DNA of 64,000 nt, taken from VRUE01 sp963819755 (GTDB taxonomy: Bacteria > Actinomycetota > Thermoleophilia > Solirubrobacterales > 70-9). Of the stretch, positions 43,584 to 51,639 are shown piece by piece. Position 1 is the stretch's first letter, and every line of letters begins with the position of its first letter. The stretch lies in contig CAWFXB010000001.1 of the NCBI GenBank assembly GCA_963819755.1, forward strand, positions 248,001-312,000, written 5' to 3'. The notes under the pieces are model-generated. The model was not told the origin of the DNA. It worked only from the letters and a program-made list of their open reading frames with translations, and did no database searches. The position numbers and the translations under genes are program-made.

Positions 43584-44875
43584 TTCTCGTCCTTTCCTGG
43601 GGCCTCGAGGATCGCCACGACGCCCTGGCCGGCGGCGGCGCAGATGCTGACCGCGCCGCGGCCCGAGCCGCGCTCGTGCAGCTCCTTGGCCAGCGAGGCG
43701 ACGATCCGCCCACCCGTCGCGGCGAAGGGGTGCCCGGCGGCAAGCGAGCCGCCGTTGACGTTGAGCTTGTCGCGATCGATCGCGCCGAGCGGCTCCTCGT
43801 GGCCGAGGCGGTCGCGGCAGAAGCGCTCGTCCTCCCAGGCGCGCAGCGTGCAGAGCACCTGCGCCGCGAAGGCCTCGTGGATCTCGTAGAGGTCGAAGTC
43901 CTGCAGCTTCAGGTCTTGACGGTCGAGCATGCGCGGCATCGCGTAAGCGGGCGCCATCAAGAGCCCCTCACGCTTGTGGACGTGGTCGATCGCCGCCGTC
44001 TGGCCGTCGACGAAGTAAGCCAGGATCGGCAGCTCTCGCTCCCTGGCCCACTCCTCGCTCGCCAGCAGCACTGCCGAGGCGCCGTCCGAGAGCGGGGTCG
44101 AGTTGGCCGCAGTCATCGTGCCGTCCTCGCCGCCGAAGACCGGGCCGAGCTTGGCCAGCTTCTCGGGCGAGGAGTCCGGGCGCAGGTTCTGGTCGCGCTC
44201 GAGGCCGAGGTAGGGGTTGGCGAGATCCTCCATGAAGCCGCGCTCGTAGGCGGCGGCGAGGTTGCGATGGCTCTCCACGGTTAGCTCATCCTGCTCCTCG
44301 CGCCCAATGCCCCACTCGGCGGCCATCACGGCGCAGTGCTCGCCCATCGAAAGGCCGGTGCGGGGCTCCTCGTTGCGCGGTATCGCGGGGACGACGTGGC
44401 CCGGGCGCAGCCGGGTCAGATGCTTCAAGCGCCCCGCCGTCGACTTCTCGCGGTTGGCATCGAGCAGCACCTCGCGCAGATCCTCGTTGAGGCCGATCGG
44501 CGCGTCGGAGGTGGTGTCGGCACCGCAGGCGATGCCGGCGTCGATCTGGCCGAGGGCGATCTTGTTGGCGACCAGGATCGTCGTCTCCAGCCCGGTGCCG
44601 CAGGCCTGCTGCACGTCGTAAGCGGGGGTCTCGGGGGCGAGCCGGGTGCCGAGCACGCTCTCGCGGGTCAGGTCGCGGTCGCGCGAGTGCTTGAGCACGG
44701 CGCCGCCGGCGACCTCGCCGAGCGCCTCGCCGCCGAGCGAGAAACGCTCGACCAAGCCGTCGAGAGCGGCGCTGAGCATGTCCTGGTTGGAGGCGCGCGA
44801 GTAGGCCGAGTTCGAGCGCGCAAATGGGATTCGGTTGCCGCCGAGGATGGCGACCCGACGGGGACTGTCAGTCAA
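43580..44875 (-). CDS. Acetyl-CoA acyltransferase (FadA2-like thiolase)
   Basis: The 431-residue thiolase has the nucleophile Cys92 in VQQACGTGLET, the His in NVNGGSLAAGHPFAATGGR (about 383) and the second Cys in SICAAAGQGVV (about 415). It cleaves or forms 3-oxoacyl-CoA. N-terminal RRVAILGGNRIPFARSNSAY is typical of the trifunctional-like/FadA2 group rather than classical PhaA. It is first in a minus-strand run with FabG, MaoC and two ACADs, all overlapping or within 25 bp, so a single mRNA is expected. Confidence 0.93.
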   Translation of the reverse strand: MTDSPRRVAILGGNRIPFARSNSAYSRASNQDMLSAALDGLVERFSLGGEALGEVAGGAVLKHSRDRDLTRESVLGTRLAPETPAYDVQQACGTGLETTILVANKIALGQIDAGIACGADTTSDAPIGLNEDLREVLLDANREKSTAGRLKHLTRLRPGHVVPAIPRNEEPRTGLSMGEHCAVMAAEWGIGREEQDELTVESHRNLAAAYERGFMEDLANPYLGLERDQNLRPDSSPEKLAKLGPVFGGEDGTMTAANSTPLSDGASAVLLASEEWARERELPILAYFVDGQTAAIDHVHKREGLLMAPAYAMPRMLDRQDLKLQDFDLYEIHEAFAAQVLCTLRAWEDERFCRDRLGHEEPLGAIDRDKLNVNGGSLAAGHPFAATGGRIVASLAKELHERGSGRGAVSICAAAGQGVVAILEAPGKDEK

Positions 44876-45099
44876 CGTCGATGCCTTTCGATTGAAGTGA
44901 GATACGAGGCGTGCAAGGGCCGTAAGGCCTCTCGCCGCGAATACCCGCTACATGGATCGATGTAACATTAACTGAGACACCGATCTATGTCCAGGTCAGT
45001 GTGAGCGGTCGCACACGGACACAGTCGGCCGGCAGCCGCTTGGGCCAGGTATAGCCTCTGCCGTCCACAAAGCTTGTTCGACCTTCGAGGAGGAGTTGG
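44876..45099. promoter_or_regulatory. Divergent promoter region, fadA2 operon and secreted propeller gene
   Basis: The 224-bp gap holds an inverted repeat TACAT-N6-ATGTA (44949-44964) and AT-rich bases (TGTAACATTAACTGAG) next to it, 75-90 bp from the thiolase ATG. It could be the binding site of a fatty-acid regulator. GAGGAGGAG (45086-45094) is the ribosome site of the plus-strand gene. Confidence 0.45.
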
Positions 45100-46677
45100 A
45101 TGAAAGCGCGAACTTCGTTCGCAGCATGCGTTGCACTGTTGTCCGCGGTGCTTCTCTGGGCGGTGTCGGCGGCGCAGGCATCGGAAACGCTCTACTGGAG
45201 CAACTTCGACGGCAAGACCCTCGCCTTCGCCAACCTGGACGGGACCGGGGGCGGTAATTTCGATACCGCGGGCCAGCCGGCGAACGGATCCGAAGGCCTC
45301 GCGATCGACTCGGCCAGCGGCAGGCTCTACTGGTCGAGTTACGGTTCAGGCTCCACCGACACCGGCGGCATCTTCCACGCCGGCCTTGGCGGTGGCGACG
45401 GGGGGCGGCTGAATAACGGCACTGCCACGATGAATGAACCGGACGGGATCGCGATAGATCCCACGACTGAGACGATCTACTGGGCCAACACCGAAGGCGG
45501 CACCGGAAACCTGGGCACGATCTCCTACGCCAAGCTGGACGGCAGTTCTGCCGGCGACCTGAATACCTCCGGCGCGACGGTCAACCGCCCTGGGCAGGTA
45601 GCGCTCGATCTCGCCGGCGGCAGGATCTACTGGAGCAACTACGGGAACGACACGATCTCCTTCGCCAAGCTGAACAACAGCGGTGGCGGCGGCAACCTCG
45701 ACCTGACTGGCGCAACCACGCCAACCAACATCACCGGACTCTCCGTGAACCCGGCGGTTGGGCAGATCTACTGGGTCGACTCGCAGACCAAAAAAGTGTC
45801 ACACGCCAATCTGACGGGTGGCGGCGGCGGCGATTTCGACTACGGAACCGCCCCCTTCAGCGAAGGCTATGGGATGGCGTTTGACCCGACGAGCGGCAAG
45901 ATCTACTGGGGCAACTACAAAAACTCGAAAGTGGCGACGGGAGCCTTCGGGTTCCTCGGCATCGGCGGTGGCAGCGGCGGCATCAACATCGCGACCGCCC
46001 CGGTCGACGGCCCCCAGAACCCGGTCATCCTCAAGGGACCGAGCGGCACCGGCGCTCCGACGATCACCAGAACGCCTAAAACCGTGAGCCTCTCCTGCTC
46101 GCAGGGCACCTGGGCAGCCGACTTCGCCGGCTCCTTCGTCTACCAGGCGCCGCGGAGCTACGGCTATCAGTGGTCGCTCAACGGTGTGGCGATAACGAGC
46201 GCCAACGCGAGCACCCTCACGGCCACCAAGCCCGGCACCTACATCTGCGCGGTGACCGGCTCCAACCAAGATGGCTCGGCGACGCAGACGAGCGCCGCGG
46301 TCAAACTCAATCCCGGGGCGCTGACCTTGAAAATCAGGAAACACGACGTGAAAACGAAGGCCGGAAGTCCGGCGACCTTCGGCTTCCAGCTCGTCAACTC
46401 CGGCGACTTCCCCGTTTCTGGTTCCCGCCTCTGCGCCAAAGAGGCGAAGCAGGCGAAGAAAGAAGTGAAAACGCCGAAATGCAAGTCGCTGGGCAAAATC
46501 GCGGCTCACAAAAAACGGGCCGTGAAACTCAGGTTGAAGGCTGACGACTCCGCCGAAGGTGCCTACAAAGTCACCTTCCTCGTACGCGGCAAAGGCGGAG
46601 CGAAGCCCGTCGGGGCGAAGCTCCTGGTCAAGCCTGCGGCGGTGAAGAAACACCACCGAAAGCACGGCCACCAGTAG
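45100..46677 (+). CDS. Secreted six-bladed beta-propeller (YWTD-like) protein with Ig-like domain
   Basis: The 525-residue protein has a signal peptide (AACVALLSAVLLWAVSAAQA). Six repeats of about 45-50 residues each contain (L/I)YWxN/S: LYWSNFDG, LYWSSYGS, IYWANTEG, IYWSNYGN, IYWVDSQT and IYWGNYKN, alternating with 'GLAID/GIAIDP/QVALD/GLSVNP/GMAFDP'. This is the LDL-receptor class B / NHL propeller pattern. An Ig-like domain follows (about 315-405; LSCSQGTWA ... YICAVTGSN), then a CARDB-like strand region and a Lys/His-rich tail. It is exported and likely binds a surface partner. A strong terminator follows. Confidence 0.85.
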   Translation: MKARTSFAACVALLSAVLLWAVSAAQASETLYWSNFDGKTLAFANLDGTGGGNFDTAGQPANGSEGLAIDSASGRLYWSSYGSGSTDTGGIFHAGLGGGDGGRLNNGTATMNEPDGIAIDPTTETIYWANTEGGTGNLGTISYAKLDGSSAGDLNTSGATVNRPGQVALDLAGGRIYWSNYGNDTISFAKLNNSGGGGNLDLTGATTPTNITGLSVNPAVGQIYWVDSQTKKVSHANLTGGGGGDFDYGTAPFSEGYGMAFDPTSGKIYWGNYKNSKVATGAFGFLGIGGGSGGINIATAPVDGPQNPVILKGPSGTGAPTITRTPKTVSLSCSQGTWAADFAGSFVYQAPRSYGYQWSLNGVAITSANASTLTATKPGTYICAVTGSNQDGSATQTSAAVKLNPGALTLKIRKHDVKTKAGSPATFGFQLVNSGDFPVSGSRLCAKEAKQAKKEVKTPKCKSLGKIAAHKKRAVKLRLKADDSAEGAYKVTFLVRGKGGAKPVGAKLLVKPAAVKKHHRKHGHQ

Positions 46678-46686
46678 TAGGGAAAG

Positions 46687-46716
46687 CGGAGGGCGCCTCG
46701 GGCACGGCGCCCTCCG
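46687..46716 (+). terminator. Terminator of propeller gene
   Basis: CGGAGGGCGCC (46687-46697) and GGCGCCCTCCG (46706-46716) form an 11-bp stem with an 8-base loop, followed by TTCGTCATT. It is a good rho-independent-like hairpin with a weak T-run. Confidence 0.8.
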
Positions 46717-46771
46717 TTCGTCATTCAAGGTATTCTCCCGATCCTCTATAGGTACCGAAAGGGGAGACGGT

Positions 46772-47122
46772 ATGAGGAGCAGTGTTGCGATCGCGGCGTT
46801 GGCCGTGTCTTTTTTGGCTCTCGCCGGCACCGCCGCGGCATTCCAGTGGCATCTGGGGTACGGGCAGGCCAAGCATGAAACCAGGCTGTTTGCCGAAGAA
46901 ACGTGCCGTCACGAACGTAAGTGCATCGGATACGCGGTGGGACCGTGCGAACGTATCTCCGCAAGCCGCATCGACTGTGTGGCCGGGTTTCTGTACAAGG
47001 GCGTCACCGAACCGGGCGACGAAGTTGCCTGCAACATCGCCCTTCATTGGGGCGTGAACCACAACGGCGAACTGGCGCTGAAAAACCACGGCAGCCTGAA
47101 CTGCCGCAAGGTCGAAACCTAG
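46772..47122 (+). CDS. Small secreted Cys-rich protein
   Basis: The 116-residue protein has a signal peptide (SVAIAALAVSFLALAGTAAA) and a mature part with six Cys in TCRHERKC, GPCERI, RIDCVAG, VACNIALHW and LNCRKV, enough for three disulfides. AAGGGGAG precedes the ATG. No family is recognised; similar small exported proteins occur in Thermoleophilia. Its stop overlaps the facing MMPL stop by four bases. Confidence 0.7.
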   Translation: MRSSVAIAALAVSFLALAGTAAAFQWHLGYGQAKHETRLFAEETCRHERKCIGYAVGPCERISASRIDCVAGFLYKGVTEPGDEVACNIALHWGVNHNGELALKNHGSLNCRKVET

Positions 47123-49251
47123 GCGACCTCGGAGAATCCGTAGCGCTTCTGGAAACGGCGCAGCGGCGCCGGCGCCCACCAGTTCCAGTCGCCGAAGAGG
47201 CGCATCAGCGCCGGGACGAGCAATGCCCTGACCAGCGTCGTGTCGATCAGCACCGCCGCTGCGTAGCCGATGCCGGCCTCCTTCATGAAGAAGATCGAGC
47301 TGGTGGTGAAGGCGAGGAAGACCGCGGCGAGGCAGACGCCGGCCGCGGTGATCACTCTGCCGGTGCGGGCGATCCCACGGGCGACCGCCTCTTCGTTGGG
47401 GAGGCCCGAGTCGTGCATCTCCTTGATCCGCGCCAGGACGAGGACGGCGTAGTCGGTGGAGAGGCCGAAGATGACCGCGAACATCAGCACGAGCGTCGAG
47501 GTCTCCATGCCCTTCGGCCCGCTGTAGCCGAGCGGGCCGTCGAGCAGGCCCCACTGGAAAGCGGCGACGATCACGCCCAGCGTCCCCGCCAGGGTCAGGA
47601 GGTTCATCAGCAGCGTCTTCAGCGGCAGCACCACCGAGCCGGTCAGCATGAAGAGCAGCACCAGCGTGGTCAGGGCGATGATGCCGATGACAAGGGGCAG
47701 GTTCTGGCCCAGGCTCTTCTTCAGGTCGAGGAATTCGGCGGTGTAGCCGGAGACCAGGAGCGCTGCCGGCCCGGTGATGGCGCGGATCTTGCGCACCGCT
47801 TCCTGCGACTCGTCGCTCAGAGCTTCATCCGTGCTGCCGCGCAGGCCGAAGTTGGCCGTCGCCACGTCCCGGGAGGCGCGCTGGAAGGGCGCCGGGGGGC
47901 CGACGCCCTTGACTGCCGCGATCCGCTGCGAGAGGCGGCGCAGTTGGGCCGCGGTCGCCGGTCCGTCAACAGTGACCGTGATCGGGGTGCCGAGAGTCCG
48001 CGGATAGTCGCGGTTGATCGTCGCCACCACTTCACGGGAGGGACTGCCGGGGGCGACGCTATCGGTGCCGGGGATAGTCAGTTTGACCCCCAGGACCGGG
48101 ACGGCGAGGAGAAGCAGGAGCGCCGCGCTGGTCAGCGCGACCGCGACCGGGTGGCGCATCACGCCGCCGGCCAGCCTGTACCAACCGCCCGACTCGTCGG
48201 AGAGGGCCGGGCCGGGCCGCAGCGAGAGGGCGTTGACGCGCTCGCCGAGCAAGGCAAGTAGCGAGGGGACCAGCAGTAGGGCCCCGAAAGCGGCGAAGAT
48301 CGCGACGATCGCGCCGCCGGCGCCGACCGAGTAAAGGAAGCGCTGGGGCAGGAGCGTCAGCGCTGCCATCGCCGCTGCAACCGTCAAACCGGAGAAGACG
48401 ATCGTGCGGCCGGCGGATTCGACCAGCCGGCGGTGGGACTCGCGGCTCGCGCCGTTGCGCTCGAGCTCCTCTCGGTAGCGGCTGACCATCAGAAGGCCGT
48501 AGTCCACCGCCAGTCCGAGTCCCATCGCAGTGGTTATGTTCAGCGCGAAGACCGAGGTGTCGACGAATTTCGACATCACCAGCAGGGCGAGGAAGGTCCC
48601 GCCCACGGAGACCATCCCCACCAGCAAGGGGATCGACGCCGCGATCACGCCCCTGAAGACAATCAGTAACAGCAGGGCCAGCAGCGGGAAGGCGATCAGC
48701 TCGGCGCGGACCAAGTCGGTGCGGACCGTGTCGTTGACCTCGTTGAATCCGGCGGCGAGACCGCCGACGGTCACCTGGAACCGCTTGGAGCTGATCCGTT
48801 CGGACGCCTCATCCGCGGCATTGGTGAGGACCTGCACGTCGGAGCTGGAGAAGTAGGCGGCCAGTAGGAGGGAGCTTCGATTCGGAGCGATCAGCTGCGG
48901 CGAGCCCCCGTGGAGCGGGTTTTCGACCCGGGCGACGCCGTCGAGCGAGCGCAGGATGGCGATCAGGCGCCCTGCTTCCCGCCGCAGAGCCGGAGAGTGG
49001 AGCGGCAGGCGCCCTTCCCCCTTCCGGGGCGTGACCATGAGGATGATCGCGGGCTGGCTGTCGGCGCCGGACTTTTCGATCAGCAGCGCCTGTGCACGCG
49101 CGCTCTCACTAGCCGGGTCGCTGAAGCCGGCGGCCTTCAGGTGCTGCTCTACGTTTTTGCTGAGCCCGAAGGCGAGCAGGGTGAATATGCCAACCGCCGC
49201 CAGGACCTTCTTAGGATGTTTCCAGGTCAGATCCGCGATCCGCCCGAACAC
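47119..49251 (-). CDS. MMPL family RND transporter
   Basis: The 710-residue MMPL protein begins MFGRIADLTWKHPKKVLAAV. Exported loops lie at about 30-160 and 375-520, and the DY pairs are in GLAVDYGLLMVSRYREEL (about 248-265) and FGLSTDYAVLVLARIKEMHD (about 590-610). It is a near paralogue of the transporter at 35828-37957: same ends, same motifs, same length class. The likely cargo is lipid-like. It starts 90 bp upstream of nothing obvious in regulation; the ferredoxin gene lies 6 bp away on the same strand, upstream. Confidence 0.92.
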   Translation of the reverse strand: MFGRIADLTWKHPKKVLAAVGIFTLLAFGLSKNVEQHLKAAGFSDPASESARAQALLIEKSGADSQPAIILMVTPRKGEGRLPLHSPALRREAGRLIAILRSLDGVARVENPLHGGSPQLIAPNRSSLLLAAYFSSSDVQVLTNAADEASERISSKRFQVTVGGLAAGFNEVNDTVRTDLVRAELIAFPLLALLLLIVFRGVIAASIPLLVGMVSVGGTFLALLVMSKFVDTSVFALNITTAMGLGLAVDYGLLMVSRYREELERNGASRESHRRLVESAGRTIVFSGLTVAAAMAALTLLPQRFLYSVGAGGAIVAIFAAFGALLLVPSLLALLGERVNALSLRPGPALSDESGGWYRLAGGVMRHPVAVALTSAALLLLLAVPVLGVKLTIPGTDSVAPGSPSREVVATINRDYPRTLGTPITVTVDGPATAAQLRRLSQRIAAVKGVGPPAPFQRASRDVATANFGLRGSTDEALSDESQEAVRKIRAITGPAALLVSGYTAEFLDLKKSLGQNLPLVIGIIALTTLVLLFMLTGSVVLPLKTLLMNLLTLAGTLGVIVAAFQWGLLDGPLGYSGPKGMETSTLVLMFAVIFGLSTDYAVLVLARIKEMHDSGLPNEEAVARGIARTGRVITAAGVCLAAVFLAFTTSSIFFMKEAGIGYAAAVLIDTTLVRALLVPALMRLFGDWNWWAPAPLRRFQKRYGFSEVA

Positions 49252-49257
49252 CGGCGC

Positions 49258-49491
49258 CTAGCTTTCGTAGAGCTTGACGACCCGGATCGTGCCCTCGGGG
49301 GCCGCGTCGACGCAGAGATTGCAGAGCACGCACTCGTCGAGGTTCTTGGCGACGATCTCCACGCCCGAATCGGTGGCGGCGAAGATGTCGACGGGGCAGA
49401 CTTCTTCCAGCTTCTTTGCGAGCTCGGCGTCGCCCGCCACCGAGGCATCGACCTCGACGTCGATGAAGACCTTGTCCAGCGCCTCGGCCAT
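49258..49491 (-). CDS. FixX-like ferredoxin
   Basis: The 77-residue protein starts at the ATG at 49491, overlapping the sucD-like stop by one base (TGATG). After a variable N-terminus it has KKLEEVCPVDIF, then DECVLCNLCVDAAPEGTIRV: a Cys-Pro before and a CxxCxxC after, the arrangement of FixX-type ferredoxins that dock with ETF-quinone oxidoreductases. A [4Fe-4S] cluster with four Cys is expected. Translational coupling to a SucCD-like ligase is odd for FixX and suggests electron transfer linked to a CoA-ligase pathway. Confidence 0.82.
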   Translation of the reverse strand: MAEALDKVFIDVEVDASVAGDAELAKKLEEVCPVDIFAATDSGVEIVAKNLDECVLCNLCVDAAPEGTIRVVKLYES

Positions 49492-50408
49492 CAGACGGAA
49501 ACCTCGAGCTTCTGCTTGACCGCGTCGGGGATCTCGTCGATCCGCTCGACGACGCGGATGCCGGCGGCTTCGAGGCGGGCGATCTTCTCCGTCGCCGTGT
49601 CCTCCACGCCCTCGACGATGGTTCCCGCGTGGCCGAAGCTCATGCCCTTCATCTCCTCGTCGTCCATGAACTTGCCGGCCATGAAAGCGATGATCGGCAG
49701 GCGGCTGTCGTTCTCCTTGACCCAGGCGGAGAGCTGCGCCTCCATGCGGCCGCCGGGCTCGGTGTAGATGACGATCGCCTGCGTCTGCTCGTCGGCCTCG
49801 AAGTAGGGCATCAGCTCGGCGTAGGTGGAGCCGATGATCGCGTCGCCGCCGATCGAGACGGCGGTGGAGACGCCGAGGCCGGCCTGGGTAAGCGAGGAGG
49901 AGATCTCCGTGGTCATCCCGCCGGAGCGGCTCATCACGCCGACCGGGCCGGGCGCGTAGGCCTTGGCGGCGTCTTTCGCTGGGCCGCCTATGCCGCCCAT
50001 CTTGCAGACCTCGGGGACGATCAGGCCGAGGCAGTTGGGGCCGATGATGCGGGCGCCCTCCATGTTCGCCAGCTCGACCATCTGGGCGACGTCGCGGCGC
50101 GGGATGCGCTCGGTGACGATCACGATCAGCTTGATCCCGTTGAGGATCGCCTCGAAGACGGCATCCTTGGTGAAGGCGGGGGGGACGGTGACGACCGAGC
50201 CGTCGATCGGCCCGCCGTAGCTCTCGACCGCCTGGGCGACGGTGTCGAAGACCGGCACGCCGTGGACCTCGCGGCCCTTGCGGCCGGGGGTGACGCCGCC
50301 GACGACCTTGGAGCCGTAGTCGAGGCACTCGCGGGTCAGGTTGACTGCCTCGCGGCCGGTGATCCCCTGGACGATGAAGGTGGTGTCCTTGTTCAGCAGG
50401 ATCGACAT
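49491..50408 (-). CDS. Succinyl-CoA ligase alpha-like subunit (SucD)
   Basis: The ATG at 50408 gives 305 residues. It has the CoA-binding start SILLNKDTTFIVQGITGREA, the ligase segment GPNCLGLI, GVMSRSGGMTTEISSSLTQA and the phosphorylated His in FGHAGTIVEGVED (about 248). The protein forms the alpha half of a succinyl-CoA-synthetase-type NDP- or ATP-dependent acyl-CoA ligase. It overlaps its beta-like partner by one base and the ferredoxin by one base. The substrate may not be succinate; see the beta subunit. Confidence 0.88.
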   Translation of the reverse strand: MSILLNKDTTFIVQGITGREAVNLTRECLDYGSKVVGGVTPGRKGREVHGVPVFDTVAQAVESYGGPIDGSVVTVPPAFTKDAVFEAILNGIKLIVIVTERIPRRDVAQMVELANMEGARIIGPNCLGLIVPEVCKMGGIGGPAKDAAKAYAPGPVGVMSRSGGMTTEISSSLTQAGLGVSTAVSIGGDAIIGSTYAELMPYFEADEQTQAIVIYTEPGGRMEAQLSAWVKENDSRLPIIAFMAGKFMDDEEMKGMSFGHAGTIVEGVEDTATEKIARLEAAGIRVVERIDEIPDAVKQKLEVSV

Positions 50409-51625
50409 CAGGCCGGCGCTCCCTGGATCTTGGCGACGGCGCGTCCCGCCGCCTCCCACATCGAGACCGAGCGGTCGCAGTACTCGACGCCGTAGCGATC
50501 GAGGATCTTGAAGCCCTCGTCCTCCCAGGCGCCGGGGATGCGGAAGATCGCGATCGTCTCACCGGGGTCCTTGCCGAGCTCGAGGCAGGCCTTGATCACG
50601 CCGCGGGCGACGATGTCGACGCGGGTGTTGGAGACGATCGACATCATCACGGCGATCTTCTCGACGCCGTCCTTCTCAAGCACCTCCTTGGCCAGGCCGC
50701 AGGCCTTGGCCACCGACGGGTTGCCGCCGATCTCGGAGTAGTTGGCGGGCTTGCCGCCCTGGCTGCGGACCGCGTCGGTCAGCGTCAGCGAGCCGCCGCC
50801 GGCGCCGATCACGAGGCCGAGGTTGCCCTCGAAGCCGTGGTCCTTTCCCTGGATCACGCCGCGGTGGTCGGCGGCGTCGATCGCGGCGACGTTGCGCTCG
50901 AAGTCGGAGGGCTCATACGTCTCGCGGGTGTCCTCCTCGGCGATCTCGAGGTGCTTGCGAAGCAGTGCCTTCTGGCGCCCGACCGCCTCGGCCTCCATCT
51001 CCATGTGGGCGTCGAGGGCGACGAAGCTGCCGTCGGTCAGCTCGGCCAGCGGGTTGATCTCGGCCAGGGTCATGTCGTAGTCGCGGAAGAGGCGGGCGAG
51101 CTTGGCCAGGATCGGGGTGGCGCGGTTGAGCTGCGAGCCGGTGACGCCGGTCGCGGCGATCGTCTGCTTGGCCTCGAAGTCGGGGATCGGCATCAGGTTG
51201 GTGACGTGGCCGCGGCCGACATGGTCGGGGTGGGTCTCGGCGACCTCCTCGATGTCGATGCCGCCCATGTCGCTGAACAGCATCAGCGGCCGCTTCGCGG
51301 TGCCGTCCCAGACGACGCTCGCGTAGTACTCCTGCTTGACCTCTGCTTTTGGGTCGACGAGGACGCCGCGCGGCATGTGGCCGTTGATCTCCAGCTTGAG
51401 GATCGCCTCGGCGTGCTCGGCGGCCTCATCGGGCGTGTCGGCGAACTTGACGCCGCCGGCCTTCATCCGTCCACCGCTCAGCACCTGCGACTTGATCACA
51501 GTCGGGCCGCCGATCTCCTCGGCGGCCTTGCGGGCCTCGTCGGCGGTCTGGCAGAAGCCGTACTTGGTGACGGGGATTCCCGCCAGCTCGACGATCTTGC
51601 GTGCCTCGTACTCGTAGAAGCGCAT
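50408..51625 (-). CDS. Succinyl-CoA ligase beta-like ATP-grasp subunit, atypical C-terminus
   Basis: The ATG at 51625 gives 405 residues. The N-terminal ATP-grasp half is recognisable: MRFYEYEARKIVELAGIPVT, VIKSQVLSGGRMKAGGVKF, AEINPLAELTDGSFVALDAH. In the C-terminal half, where SucC has NFLDVGGGA and NIFGGI, this protein reads ANYSEIGGNPSVAKACGLAK and MMSIVSNTRVDIVARGVIKA, closer to the ATP-citrate lyase/citryl-CoA synthetase pattern. It is also about 17 residues longer than typical SucC. I therefore call it SucC-like with uncertain acid substrate. It starts 15 bp after pabC. Confidence 0.85.
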   Translation of the reverse strand: MRFYEYEARKIVELAGIPVTKYGFCQTADEARKAAEEIGGPTVIKSQVLSGGRMKAGGVKFADTPDEAAEHAEAILKLEINGHMPRGVLVDPKAEVKQEYYASVVWDGTAKRPLMLFSDMGGIDIEEVAETHPDHVGRGHVTNLMPIPDFEAKQTIAATGVTGSQLNRATPILAKLARLFRDYDMTLAEINPLAELTDGSFVALDAHMEMEAEAVGRQKALLRKHLEIAEEDTRETYEPSDFERNVAAIDAADHRGVIQGKDHGFEGNLGLVIGAGGGSLTLTDAVRSQGGKPANYSEIGGNPSVAKACGLAKEVLEKDGVEKIAVMMSIVSNTRVDIVARGVIKACLELGKDPGETIAIFRIPGAWEDEGFKILDRYGVEYCDRSVSMWEAAGRAVAKIQGAPA

Positions 51626-51639
51626 TGCGGCGCGGAACC

